From assembly GCA_963707435.1 (NCBI GenBank), contig CAVPPF010000005.1:310001-374000 (forward strand): a stretch of 64,000 nt of DNA. The letters run 5' to 3'. Source of the DNA: UBA4744 sp963707435. Its GTDB lineage: Bacteria; Actinomycetota; Acidimicrobiia; Spongiisociales; UBA4744. Every line of letters begins with the position of its first letter. Positions within the stretch are counted from its first letter, which is position 1. Of this stretch, positions 40,445-48,180 are shown in pieces. A program made the translations under genes and the position numbers. The notes below the pieces were generated by a model, which saw only the letters and a list, made by a program, of their open reading frames with translations, had not been told where the DNA came from and did no database searches.

Positions 40445-40804
40445 ATGCAGGATTTCACGAAACTGAAGGCCTGGAAGACGGCCCACCGATTCGTCCTTCA
40501 GATCTACAGGGAGTCACGGGCGTTTCCCTCAGATGAACGTTTCGGGATTACATCACAGATCCGTCGTTCAGCCGCATCCATACCCGCCAACATCGCCGAG
40601 GGGGCGGGGAGAGCAACCGGACCCGATTTCGCACGGTTTGTTGACTTCGCCCTCGGGTCCGCAAACGAAACCGAGTACCACCTGATCCTGGCGCACGACC
40701 TCGGGTACATCCCAGAAGACACCTACCGCTCTCTGATGGCTCAACTGCGTGAGATCAGGAAGATGACAACGTCTTTGCACCAGAAACTGAAGCCAACACC
40801 GTGA
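40445..40804 (+). CDS. Four-helix-bundle protein (23S rRNA intervening-sequence / Avd-like family, 119 aa)
   Basis: Begins 'MQDFTKLKAWKTAHRFVLQI' and contains 'FGITSQIRRSAASIPANIAE' and 'GAGRATGPDFARFVDFALGS', then 'ANETEYHLILAHDLGYI', the hallmark pattern of the S23/TIGR02436 four-helix-bundle family, originally seen in rRNA intervening sequences and related to Avd of diversity-generating retroelements. There is no rRNA or reverse transcriptase here. The gene is tightly bracketed by heptamer arrays (40376-40404 and 40816-40870) of opposite orientation, ending 41 bp before its ATG and starting 11 bp after its stop. It separates two minus-strand genes and looks like an inserted unit. Confidence 0.9.
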   Translation: MQDFTKLKAWKTAHRFVLQIYRESRAFPSDERFGITSQIRRSAASIPANIAEGAGRATGPDFARFVDFALGSANETEYHLILAHDLGYIPEDTYRSLMAQLREIRKMTTSLHQKLKPTP

Positions 40805-40815
40805 ATGTCGGCGCG

Positions 40816-40870
40816 CAACTGGCAATTGGCAACTGGCAACTGGCCAACTGGCTACCGGCAACTGGCAACT
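40816..40870 (+). repeat. Heptamer array right of the four-helix-bundle gene
   Basis: About seven imperfect copies of TGGCAAC (variants TGGCAAT, TGGCCAAC, CGGCAAC). The unit differs by one base from the TGGAAAC unit of the left array read on the other strand, so the two arrays form terminal inverted repeats around the gene. The array ends about 20 bp before the stop codon of the cadherin-like gene. Confidence 0.85.
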
Positions 40871-40890
40871 GTACAACTCTGGCAACCCGT

Positions 40891-42576
40891 CTATGCGGCT
40901 TCGGGCTCTTCTTCTTCCTTGACCCTGCCGACGCCGATCATGAGCATCCAGGCCATGACGACTCCGAGGATCACGGCGGGGATGACCTGGTTCTTCATCG
41001 TCTCCACGGCCGAACCGAACGCAACCAGAAGGCCTTCCCGGGGGGTCAGATGGACTCCGAGCGGATCGGGTGTGCCGACGCGGGGTTTGAGAGCGGTTGC
41101 CACCAGTGTCTCGCTGCCGGCAATCTCGAAGGCTTGATGGGTCAGCTCGGGCGGCAGGCCGAGTCGCAAGTCCGCTATGGAGCGGGACAGGGAGGACGTC
41201 ACCGTCGCCTCTCCGTCGGTGACGGAGACGATCACCGAGAACGATCCAACCGCATCATCGGGGACCCCGCCGCTGCTAATGGTGGCAGTGCCGTCGCCGT
41301 GGTCGGTGAGTGTCGCCCAGGCAGGCAGTCCGGAGGCAGAGATGGAGAGAGGATCGCCATCGGGGTCCGAGGCCGCTATCGCAAAGGAGAATGAGCCATC
41401 ATCATTGACTCCGCTGAAGGTGATCGGACGGATCAGGGGCGCCCGGTCGACGTCGATGATGTCGATCGTAGTGGTGATCCGGGCCGTCACCGTCCCGTCC
41501 GAGGCGCTGATGGTGATTTCGCTCGACGGATCGGCATCGAACCCGGGGGTGCCCGAGATGGTCGCCCGTCCGTCCCCGTGATCAACCATGACGGCCCAGT
41601 CCGGAAGACCGTTCGCCGAGATGTCGACCCGGTCTCCGTCCGGGTCGACAACACTGATCTCGAGAGCGAGCCGGTCGTCCTCGGCGACCGACGTATCTCC
41701 CGTCACGGATATGGTCGGAGGCCGGTTGACGTTTCCTACGGAGACGACCACCGTCGCCGAATCGCTGCCGCCGTGGCCGTCGGTGATCGTGTAGGTGAAG
41801 GAGTCGGTGCCGGACCAGCCGGGAGAAGGCGAATAGCGAATGGTCGAGCCATCGGTGGTGGTCACGCCGTGGCTGCCCTGGGTGATCGTCGCCACCGTCA
41901 GTGGGTCGCCATCGACGTCGGAATCGTTGGCCAGGACGGCAATCTTCACGTCGGTCGATGCCGGCGTGCTCGTGCTGTCGTCCTTGGCGGTCGGCGGGTC
42001 GTTGACGGGCTTGACGGTGATCACGACGGCCGCGGTGGCCGTTCCGCCCCGGCCGTCGGAGATCGAGTAGCTGAATGAGTCGACGCCCGTCCAGTTCTTG
42101 TCGGGGGTGTAGGTGACACTGGTCGCCGTCTTGGTGACCGAACCGTGGGCACCCTGATTGACGGCACTCACCGTCACGGCATCCCCGTCGGGGTCAGAGT
42201 CGTTGGCCAGCACCGCAATGGTCGCCGGGGTGTCTTCGTTGATCGTCTTGGCGTCGTCTTCGGCGACGGGCGGCCGATTGGGCCCGGCGGTGACGGTCAC
42301 CGTCACGGTCGCCGTATCGAAGCCACCGTTGCCGTCGGAGACGGTGTAGGTGAAGGTGTCGGTCCCGGTCCAGCCCGGGTCCGGCGTGTACGTCACCTTG
42401 ATGCTGTTGTTGACCACGGACCCGTTGGCGCCGTTGGTGAAACCGGAAACGGTCAACGTGTCCGGGTCCACATCGGTGTCGTTGTCCAGCACCCAGATGT
42501 ACACCGCAGTGTCCCTGGGGGTCGTTGCGACGTCATCGAAAGCGACGGGATCGTCGTTGACGGCGCCAACATCCAC
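40891..42576 (-). CDS. Cadherin-like surface protein, intact C-terminal 561 codons
   Basis: Longest unbroken frame of the gene. Modules in order: three tandem-95/Big-type repeats, each with a 'VLANDSDPDGD'-like core and 'TYTPDPGWTGTDTFTYTVSD'-like ending; two Ig-like modules with 'DPDGDPLSISASGLPAWATL'; then 'LGVHLTPREGLLVAFGSAVE' followed by the membrane helix 'VIPAVILGVVMAWMLMIGVG' and the tail 'RVKEEEEPEAA'. There is no LPxTG motif. The DxDGD loops likely bind calcium. The first codon given is only where the open frame begins; translation really starts at 44643. Confidence 0.8.
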   Translation of the reverse strand: MDVGAVNDDPVAFDDVATTPRDTAVYIWVLDNDTDVDPDTLTVSGFTNGANGSVVNNSIKVTYTPDPGWTGTDTFTYTVSDGNGGFDTATVTVTVTAGPNRPPVAEDDAKTINEDTPATIAVLANDSDPDGDAVTVSAVNQGAHGSVTKTATSVTYTPDKNWTGVDSFSYSISDGRGGTATAAVVITVKPVNDPPTAKDDSTSTPASTDVKIAVLANDSDVDGDPLTVATITQGSHGVTTTDGSTIRYSPSPGWSGTDSFTYTITDGHGGSDSATVVVSVGNVNRPPTISVTGDTSVAEDDRLALEISVVDPDGDRVDISANGLPDWAVMVDHGDGRATISGTPGFDADPSSEITISASDGTVTARITTTIDIIDVDRAPLIRPITFSGVNDDGSFSFAIAASDPDGDPLSISASGLPAWATLTDHGDGTATISSGGVPDDAVGSFSVIVSVTDGEATVTSSLSRSIADLRLGLPPELTHQAFEIAGSETLVATALKPRVGTPDPLGVHLTPREGLLVAFGSAVETMKNQVIPAVILGVVMAWMLMIGVGRVKEEEEPEAA

Positions 42577-44307
42577 CGTGACGGCTGGCGGTGTCGAATC
42601 CGCCGTTCCCGTCCGTCACCGTGTAGGTGAAACTATCGACCCCGAACCATTCCGGATTCGGGATATAGGTCACATCCGATCCCGTTGTTCACCACCGAAC
42701 CGTTCGACGCCCTGCGTCACCGAATCGACCGCCAGGACATCGAGGTCGACGTCGGAGTCATTGACCAGCACATCCACCGTCACCGCAGTGTCCTCGAGGG
42801 TGTTATCCACATCATCAACGGCCACCGGCGGATCCGGTACGGCCGAGACTGTCACCGTCACCTGCGCCGAAGCGAACCCCCCGTTGCCGTCGGACACCGT
42901 GTAGGAGAACGTGTCGATCCCGTTCCAGTCCGGATCGGGGTGTAGGTCACATCCGTCCCGTTGTTGGCCACCGACCCGTTCAAACCTGGGTCACGGCATC
43001 GACCACGGTCAGCGGATCAGATCTCCGGTCGCTGTCGTTGGCCAGCACGTCGACCGTCACTGCCGCGTCCTCGGCAGTGTTCCGTGGCATCGTCTACGCC
43101 GAGGGCGACTGGTTGGGCACCGCCTCCGTCACGCGACCGCCTGGTATCCGGACAGTCTGGGTAAGCGGATACAGACCACTTCCGAATCGTTCGTCCAGCA
43201 CGCCGCCCGGTGAGAGCATCCCCAACCACGTTGGGTAGCGTCGATGCTGATATCGACGGTCACCGATCGGCCCACACGACAAAGGCAGAGCCGCTCGTCT
43301 TGTCGATCCACTGGATCTTGTAGTTGGTGATATCTCGGGTGACTCCGTACATCTCACCACCATCTTGATGTCGATTCCGACCACGCTGTTCTGTCCGGCC
43401 ACAACGAGTTCAGTTCTACGGAATCGACGCCCGGCCCGAACGCATCCGGGATGAAGGCACCGGTGACGCATCGACCTGAACAGACGATCCTCGGTCTGTG
43501 GCAGATGGTGAAACGCATAGAGTGTTCCATCCGTGTCGAAGGCGATACGCCTGCACGTTGTCGAATCCTCCGCCAAAGGGATCGGTGGTAGGCGTGAACA
43601 ATCCGGTGCACGAGATCGATCACGTGCCGAGCGTCCGGCAAGGAGGCGTACAGAGTGCCCGAGGCAGGGTGGAGCGCCGCCGCAGTAATGCCCGTGGTAC
43701 CGGTCGAACCCACCATCGTTTCGCACCGGAGGTCTCCAGATCAACCCGGGTGAGCGTGTCGATACCCCACCAGTCACCCGACCACGAATAGCACATACCG
43801 TTGACATCGACCGTGACGGAAGCCGTGTCGAACTCCGCCGTTACCGTCGGTCACCGTGTAGGTGAAGGTGTCGACGCCTGACCACCCCGAGTTGGGCGTG
43901 TACGTCACATCCGTCCCGTTGTTGACCACCGACCCGTTGGCTCCCTGGGTCACCGAGTCGACGCCAGAGGCATCGAGATCGGGATCGGTGTCGTTGGCCA
44001 GCACGTCGATGGTCACGGGGATGTCCATGTCGGTCGAAGCGGAATCGTCGACGGCTACCGGTGGCAGGTTGGCCGCGAATTGCCGAGATCTCCACGTTGT
44101 CGACGTAGAAGTCCTTCCCTGGTCCAGTCGATCGCCTCATAGAAGAACCGAATGGTGGTGGTGGCAGACTTGTGTGCGGTGATCGGGAGGTCGCCCGATC
44201 CGACGTACGCCGCATCGTTACCGGCCGCGATGGCGAGGATCTCCGTGAACGGACCGGCCGGGCCATTCGCCGACGCCTGCACCTTGAAAGAGAACGACGG
44301 ATCAGTG

Positions 44308-44643
44308 TTACGCCGCCGATAGTCGAAGCTCAGACGTGGCCGTGTCGTAGACACTGAGATCGGCAGTTCGTTCCACGTACTGGCCGGATCCATCAGTGGC
44401 GAACCACAGAATGAAGTCCACCGCTGCGTCGCTGTCGACCTTGATGCCACCGGCAAGCGGGTCCTGATCCTCGCTATCCCACCAGCCGTCGGCCCAGGAT
44501 TGGGTTCCATCGTCACCGGAGTAGCTCACCGAATTGAACTCGTCGCGAAACGTGTCGGTGGTCACGGCGCCCAGCGGCTGGGGGGCGGATGCAACGAAAC
44601 TGATAGCGAGAAGGAGAGCAGCAAACCGGGTCAGCGACCTCAT
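44308..44643 (-). CDS. Cadherin-like surface protein, N-terminal fragment with signal peptide
   Basis: ATG 44643 overlaps the TGA of the histidine kinase by 4 nt. Signal peptide at residues 1-26, then 'TFRDEFNSVSYSGDDGTQSW' and 'VDFILWFATDGSGQYVERTA'. The sensible sequence continues in another frame near 44340 ('SFDYRRRNTDPSFSFKVQAS'), so this fragment ends at a frameshift. Confidence 0.7.
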   Translation of the reverse strand: MRSLTRFAALLLAISFVASAPQPLGAVTTDTFRDEFNSVSYSGDDGTQSWADGWWDSEDQDPLAGGIKVDSDAAVDFILWFATDGSGQYVERTADLSVYDTATSELRLSAA

Positions 44644-46169
44644 CGGTCGCTCCGGGGATCGCCTGCCGCCAGGGCGTCGCTCCCTTCTGCTCCCCTCCTC
44701 GTGCCTGTTGTCTGGCCGCCGTTGCCGGCGAAACTGGCGGCAACGCCACCGAACCGGCTGGTCCCGCCATCAGCTTTTGCGCGCGCATCGCGCACAAACT
44801 CCGGCTCGCGCGCCAAACCCTCGGTTGCCCGAAGAAGGCTCAGGACGAAGCGGGTTTCTCCGTCTACCCGTTGGTAGGTCAATTCGGCTTCCATCTCGTC
44901 GCTGAGCATCTTGGCGATGGCCAGACCCAATCCAACACTTCCCGTCAGCAACGGTTGCGCACCCTCATGGACGAAACGTTCGAAAATGCGGCCCTCGATC
45001 TCCTCGGGAACACCAGGCCCATCGTCGGCCACGGTCAGCATGAACCGCTCGCCTTCGGAACGACCGGAGATCACGACGTGGCCGCCGCCATGCTTGATGG
45101 CGTTAGAGATCAGGTTGCGAACGACCTGACGGAAGCGCATCTGGTCGGCCCAGATCATGACGCGGGGCAGATCAACCTGCACGTCTGCCCCACTCCGAAT
45201 CATGGGGGCCGTCACGGTGGCAATCTCGTCTGCGACCGAGACAGCCTCGAACTTGAAGTTGAGGACGTTGGCGTCCAGGCGGGCGGCAGTCAGCAGGTCC
45301 TCGACCATCCGGGAAAGCTCGGCGCTCTCCCCGTTGATCAACCCGATCAGCTCCATAGCCATTTCCGGATCGACGAGGCCCTCCTCGATGAGCACCTCAG
45401 AGAATCCGTAGATGCTGGTGAGCGGAGTGCGGATCTCGTGAGAGATGTTGGCGATGAACTCGTCCCGGGCCTTGCGAAGCTTCTGCTCGGCCTGGAGCTT
45501 GACCTGCAGCGCCAGGTTCGTGCGGACGGCCTGGCGGTGGACGAGCCAGCGATAGATGAGAATCGTCCCGACCGGGATCAGCAGCGTGACCAGGAAACGA
45601 GTGATGGCGGCTACGAGGCCGGCCAGAGCTTCCGTGTTGTCGATCTCCTCGGTGATGTCCTGCTGGGCGCTCTCGAGTGCGATGGCGAGGGTGGCGTAGA
45701 GCTTCTCCGCCTGACCGTTGCTGAGTTCGACCGCCTCGCCGACCTGCCCGGCATCGAGCAATCCGAGGATCTGGTTGCCGGTTGCCACGTAGTCGTTGAG
45801 CAAGCCAACGGTGTCGGACCCGGAGAAGGCGTCCTCCCATCCCCCGATCCAGGTCTGGAGGCTGGCCAGATTGATCCGGGCTTCGTCCTGAGCTCGAACC
45901 GCCGCATCCGCATCGGCGACGCCGAGCTGCTCATCGACGGAAAACACAATTGCCTGAGCGATCGAGGCCCGGGCGATGGAAGCCGAGCCCAGCGTGGCGT
46001 TTGTCCAGTGCAGGGTGCGGGCGTTGGCGGCCACCTGCTGCGAACCATAGGAATTCGTGAAGATCAGGGCCAGAGCCAGAAACACGACGGCGATGACGGC
46101 GCCGCCGGCAATTGCGACCGCACGCTTGCTGTCAGGGTCTCGCCCCGTGAAGACGGAAAGCCGTTCCAT
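44640..46169 (-). CDS. Sensor histidine kinase coupled to the cadherin-like gene (509 aa)
   Basis: Membrane helix 1 at about 17-39, a helical extracytoplasmic sensor of about 145 residues, helix 2 at about 189-206 ('FLVTLLIPVGTILIYRW'), HisKA with 'ARDEFIANISHEIRTPLTSI', HATPase with 'VVRNLISNAIKHGGG', 'VADDGPGVPEEI' and 'VGLGLAIAKMLSDEMEAEL'. The C-terminal ~60 residues are an Ala/Gly-rich tail. It has no adjacent response regulator. Its stop overlaps the start of the cadherin-like gene (ATGA), so the kinase and surface protein are made together. Paralogue of the kinase at 32.4 kb. Confidence 0.9.
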   Translation of the reverse strand: MERLSVFTGRDPDSKRAVAIAGGAVIAVVFLALALIFTNSYGSQQVAANARTLHWTNATLGSASIARASIAQAIVFSVDEQLGVADADAAVRAQDEARINLASLQTWIGGWEDAFSGSDTVGLLNDYVATGNQILGLLDAGQVGEAVELSNGQAEKLYATLAIALESAQQDITEEIDNTEALAGLVAAITRFLVTLLIPVGTILIYRWLVHRQAVRTNLALQVKLQAEQKLRKARDEFIANISHEIRTPLTSIYGFSEVLIEEGLVDPEMAMELIGLINGESAELSRMVEDLLTAARLDANVLNFKFEAVSVADEIATVTAPMIRSGADVQVDLPRVMIWADQMRFRQVVRNLISNAIKHGGGHVVISGRSEGERFMLTVADDGPGVPEEIEGRIFERFVHEGAQPLLTGSVGLGLAIAKMLSDEMEAELTYQRVDGETRFVLSLLRATEGLAREPEFVRDARAKADGGTSRFGGVAASFAGNGGQTTGTRRGAEGSDALAAGDPRSDR

Positions 46170-46255
46170 TCCTTATTGTTTCGGCATTTCCGGGGCCAAA
46201 ACTGAACAGAAAGGGACGGGGAGTCGAAAAGACAGGAACTTGCCTGCGCCGTTTT

Positions 46256-46284
46256 GCCTCTCCCGCCGGCGGAAGGGGGAAAGG
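46256..46284. repeat. Single GC-rich palindromic repeat module
   Basis: GCCTCTCCCGCCGGCGGAAG, then GGGGAAAGG, a solo, slightly decayed copy of the palindrome family seen at 3.8, 35.3, 49.7 and 50.4 kb. It sits directly after the stop of the exonuclease gene. Confidence 0.7.
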
Positions 46285-46286
46285 GA

Positions 46287-47159
46287 CTACTCAACCCACC
46301 GGTGGGGGCGGTTTCTCACGTCGTTGAAGCCGAACTCGTCGCACAGGGCGAGAAACGCGTCCCGGTGGGCGCCTTTCCATTCCAGGTCCGCCAGACTCTC
46401 CCCAAGCGGGACATCTCGACGCAAGGTGGCCAGGTGGCGGTACAGGTCTGCTTCCCGACGGTGGTCGCGCAGGTTCTGGGCCAGCCGATCCGCTCCCCGG
46501 ACCTTCACGTCCCAATCGGCGGCGTCGGGGGGAATGCGGTCGAGATGGGTATACCGGGCGAGCAGCGTGGAAGCCGACTTGGCTCCCCAGGAAGGCACGC
46601 CCGGAAAACCGTCGGCGCTATCGCCCACCAATCCGAGGTAGTCCGGAATCGATTCTGGTCCAACGCCGAACTTCTCCCACACGCCGTCCTCATTGATGAT
46701 GATCTCTCGCCTCCGATCGAACATCACTACCCGGTCCCCCACCACGCACTGGGCGAGGTCCTTGTCGGGCGTGAGGATGACGACTTGCTCGACCTCGTCG
46801 GAGAACTGCAAGGCCGCCGTGGCCAGCGCATCATCCGCCTCGAATTCCTCCATTTTCCAGACCACCACCCCAAGGGCCTCGAGGGCCCGCTCAGCCAGCG
46901 GAAACTGGCCCAGAATGGCCGGATCCAGGCCGTCGCCGGTCTTGTACCCGTCGTACAGATCGTTGCGAAAGGACCGGATCACCTTGTCCGTAGCGGCCCC
47001 GACATGGGTGACGTCCGGTTGACGGAGCAGCGAGAGTGTCGACTCGATGATGCCAACCACTCCCTTGACGTCACGCCCGTCCGGGGCTTGACGGTCCGGG
47101 CCGCCGCCGAAAAACGCACGGAACAGTTCGTAGGTAGCATCGAGAAGGTGTAGTCGCAT
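46287..47159 (-). CDS. 5'-3' exonuclease / flap nuclease, PolA N-terminal-like (290 aa)
   Basis: FEN/PIN-type nuclease: 'MRLHLLDATYELFRAFFGGG' with the first Asp, 'TDKVIRSFRNDLYDGYK', 'EEFEADDALATAALQF' with the metal Asp cluster, 'VVILTPDKDLAQCV', 'DYLGLVGDSADGFPGVPSWG' (helix-three-turn-helix) and 'AKSASTLLARY'. It is not attached to a polymerase. Start ATG 47159 is chosen from the TACTAT box 7 nt upstream. Divergent from the 134-aa gene. Role in primer removal or flap processing is inferred from the family. Confidence 0.9.
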   Translation of the reverse strand: MRLHLLDATYELFRAFFGGGPDRQAPDGRDVKGVVGIIESTLSLLRQPDVTHVGAATDKVIRSFRNDLYDGYKTGDGLDPAILGQFPLAERALEALGVVVWKMEEFEADDALATAALQFSDEVEQVVILTPDKDLAQCVVGDRVVMFDRRREIIINEDGVWEKFGVGPESIPDYLGLVGDSADGFPGVPSWGAKSASTLLARYTHLDRIPPDAADWDVKVRGADRLAQNLRDHRREADLYRHLATLRRDVPLGESLADLEWKGAHRDAFLALCDEFGFNDVRNRPHRWVE

Positions 47160-47166
47160 CGACCCG

Positions 47167-47172
47167 ATAGTA
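47167..47172 (-). promoter_or_regulatory. -10 box of leaderless type (TACTAT)
   Basis: TACTAT on the minus strand, 7 nt before the exonuclease ATG at 47159. It overlaps the upstream side of the divergent gene whose own start uses AAGGAG. Confidence 0.5.
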
Positions 47173-47183
47173 AAGGAGCGGCC

Positions 47184-47588
47184 ATGGGTGACGTCGAGTC
47201 GGCGTGGAAGGAAGTCGGAGAGAAGTTCACCGAGCTTGGATACAAGTTCCGTGATCACTATCGCAAGCTCGAAGCGGAACGCGACGAGGGCGGAGAGACA
47301 ACCGAAGAGTCCGAGAAGGCCTTCAAGAAGGTAGCCGATGAACTCGACACGGCCTTTTCGTCGGTGGGTAACGCCTTCCGGGATGCAGAAGTGAAAGACG
47401 ATGCCAGGACGGCGGCGAACTCACTCCTGGCTGCGTTCGGCGCGACGTTCCAGGAGATTGGTGACGCTTTCCAACGAGCCGTTGGTCGCACCGCGTCCGA
47501 CCTGGAGACGGGTGCCGACGAGGTTGGCACCGAACCGGAGCCGGAAGCCCCGGCCGACGACGCACCCGCGGAAGAACCGCCCGCGTAG
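47184..47588 (+). CDS. Helical protein of unknown function with acidic Pro-rich tail (134 aa)
   Basis: Mostly alpha-helical: 'VESAWKEVGEKFTELGYKFR', 'TTEESEKAFKKVADELDTAF', 'LLAAFGATFQEIGDAFQRAV', with a heptad-like pattern suggesting a coiled coil or helical bundle. The last 25 residues are Glu/Pro/Ala/Asp ('PEPEAPADDAPAEEPPA'), probably disordered. AAGGAG 5 nt before ATG. 12 bp before the next gene, same strand, so probably one operon. I do not recognise a named family. Confidence 0.75.
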   Translation: MGDVESAWKEVGEKFTELGYKFRDHYRKLEAERDEGGETTEESEKAFKKVADELDTAFSSVGNAFRDAEVKDDARTAANSLLAAFGATFQEIGDAFQRAVGRTASDLETGADEVGTEPEPEAPADDAPAEEPPA

Positions 47589-47600
47589 ACCGCGAGCCAC

Positions 47601-48104
47601 ATGTCGGAAAGAACCCCTACCCGGATCGTTCCCTTCAGCGGGAGCGCGGAGATGCGCTCCCGCTTCTTCTCGCGCAACTGGGAGCTCCGCAAAGATGGGG
47701 GGCTGATCGCGGTCGGTCATCGTCGGCCATGGCGCCGAACCTCCGAGGTCGAGCTGAACGACGGGCGGCTGTGGCTGATCAGTCCTGCCGGTTGGGGCGT
47801 CGTTCAGTTGACCGAACGAGAGGAAGTGCTGGCCTCTGCCGAACGTCAGAATTGGCTGGGGCGGGCCTGGGATCTGACCGGGGAGAGCTTCGGGTATGAG
47901 TTGCGAGCCCGGTCGATGACCCTCCGAAAGTGGTCGATCGAACTCGGCGGCGGCGAGATCGCCAGGCTGGGAGGCGGAGCAGCTTCGTTCAACCGCCTCC
48001 GCATCGAAGCCGATCTGCCCCTCCCCCTCGAGGCGATCATGCTCAGCTGGCACATCATCGTCCGGGCCTGGGAAGCCGCCGCCTCATCCGCAGGCGGCGC
48101 CTAG
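47601..48104 (+). CDS. Hypothetical beta-rich protein, possibly LURP-one/tubby-like (167 aa)
   Basis: Alternating beta-strand pattern in 'GGLIAVGHRRPWRRTSEVEL', 'GRLWLISPAGWGVVQLTERE' and 'SFGYELRARSMTLRKWSIEL', ending with a hydrophobic helix 'LEAIMLSWHIIVRAWEAAAS'. This layout recalls LURP-one/tubby C-terminal-like proteins, which have a barrel around a central helix, but the match is by eye only. Co-directional with the preceding 134-aa gene. Confidence 0.65.
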   Translation: MSERTPTRIVPFSGSAEMRSRFFSRNWELRKDGGLIAVGHRRPWRRTSEVELNDGRLWLISPAGWGVVQLTEREEVLASAERQNWLGRAWDLTGESFGYELRARSMTLRKWSIELGGGEIARLGGGAASFNRLRIEADLPLPLEAIMLSWHIIVRAWEAAASSAGGA

Positions 48105-48180
48105 GTCACCTAGGCCCGCGCCTCCCGTCAATCACGTCGCTGCGCGCATAAGATCGTGCGATCAGCCACCGGAGTAGACG

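Larger units (their letters stand above)
40891..44643 (-). pseudogene. Cadherin-like surface protein, whole gene span with several frameshifts
   Basis: One gene seen as a chain of frames. It starts at ATG 44643, overlapping the kinase stop (ATGA), with a signal peptide 'FAALLLAISFVASAPQPLGA'. Next are an N-terminal beta-sandwich-like domain (about 44600-44090), an Ig-like tandem-95 module (44028-43840), a propeller-like region (about 43750-43150, for example 'AALHPASGTLYASLPDARH' and 'IAFDTDGTLYAFHHLP'), more tandem-95 modules (42950-41690), two further Ig-like modules and a C-terminal membrane helix. At least seven one-base indels fall between 42580 and 44330, while 40891-42576 is clean. Protein would be about 1,240 aa. 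Confidence 0.65.

Noticed and set aside
40816..40870. Possible CRISPR or peptide repeat (frames reading NWQLATGNW)
   Set aside because: The units are 7-bp tandem repeats without spacers; the peptide is a by-product of translating them.
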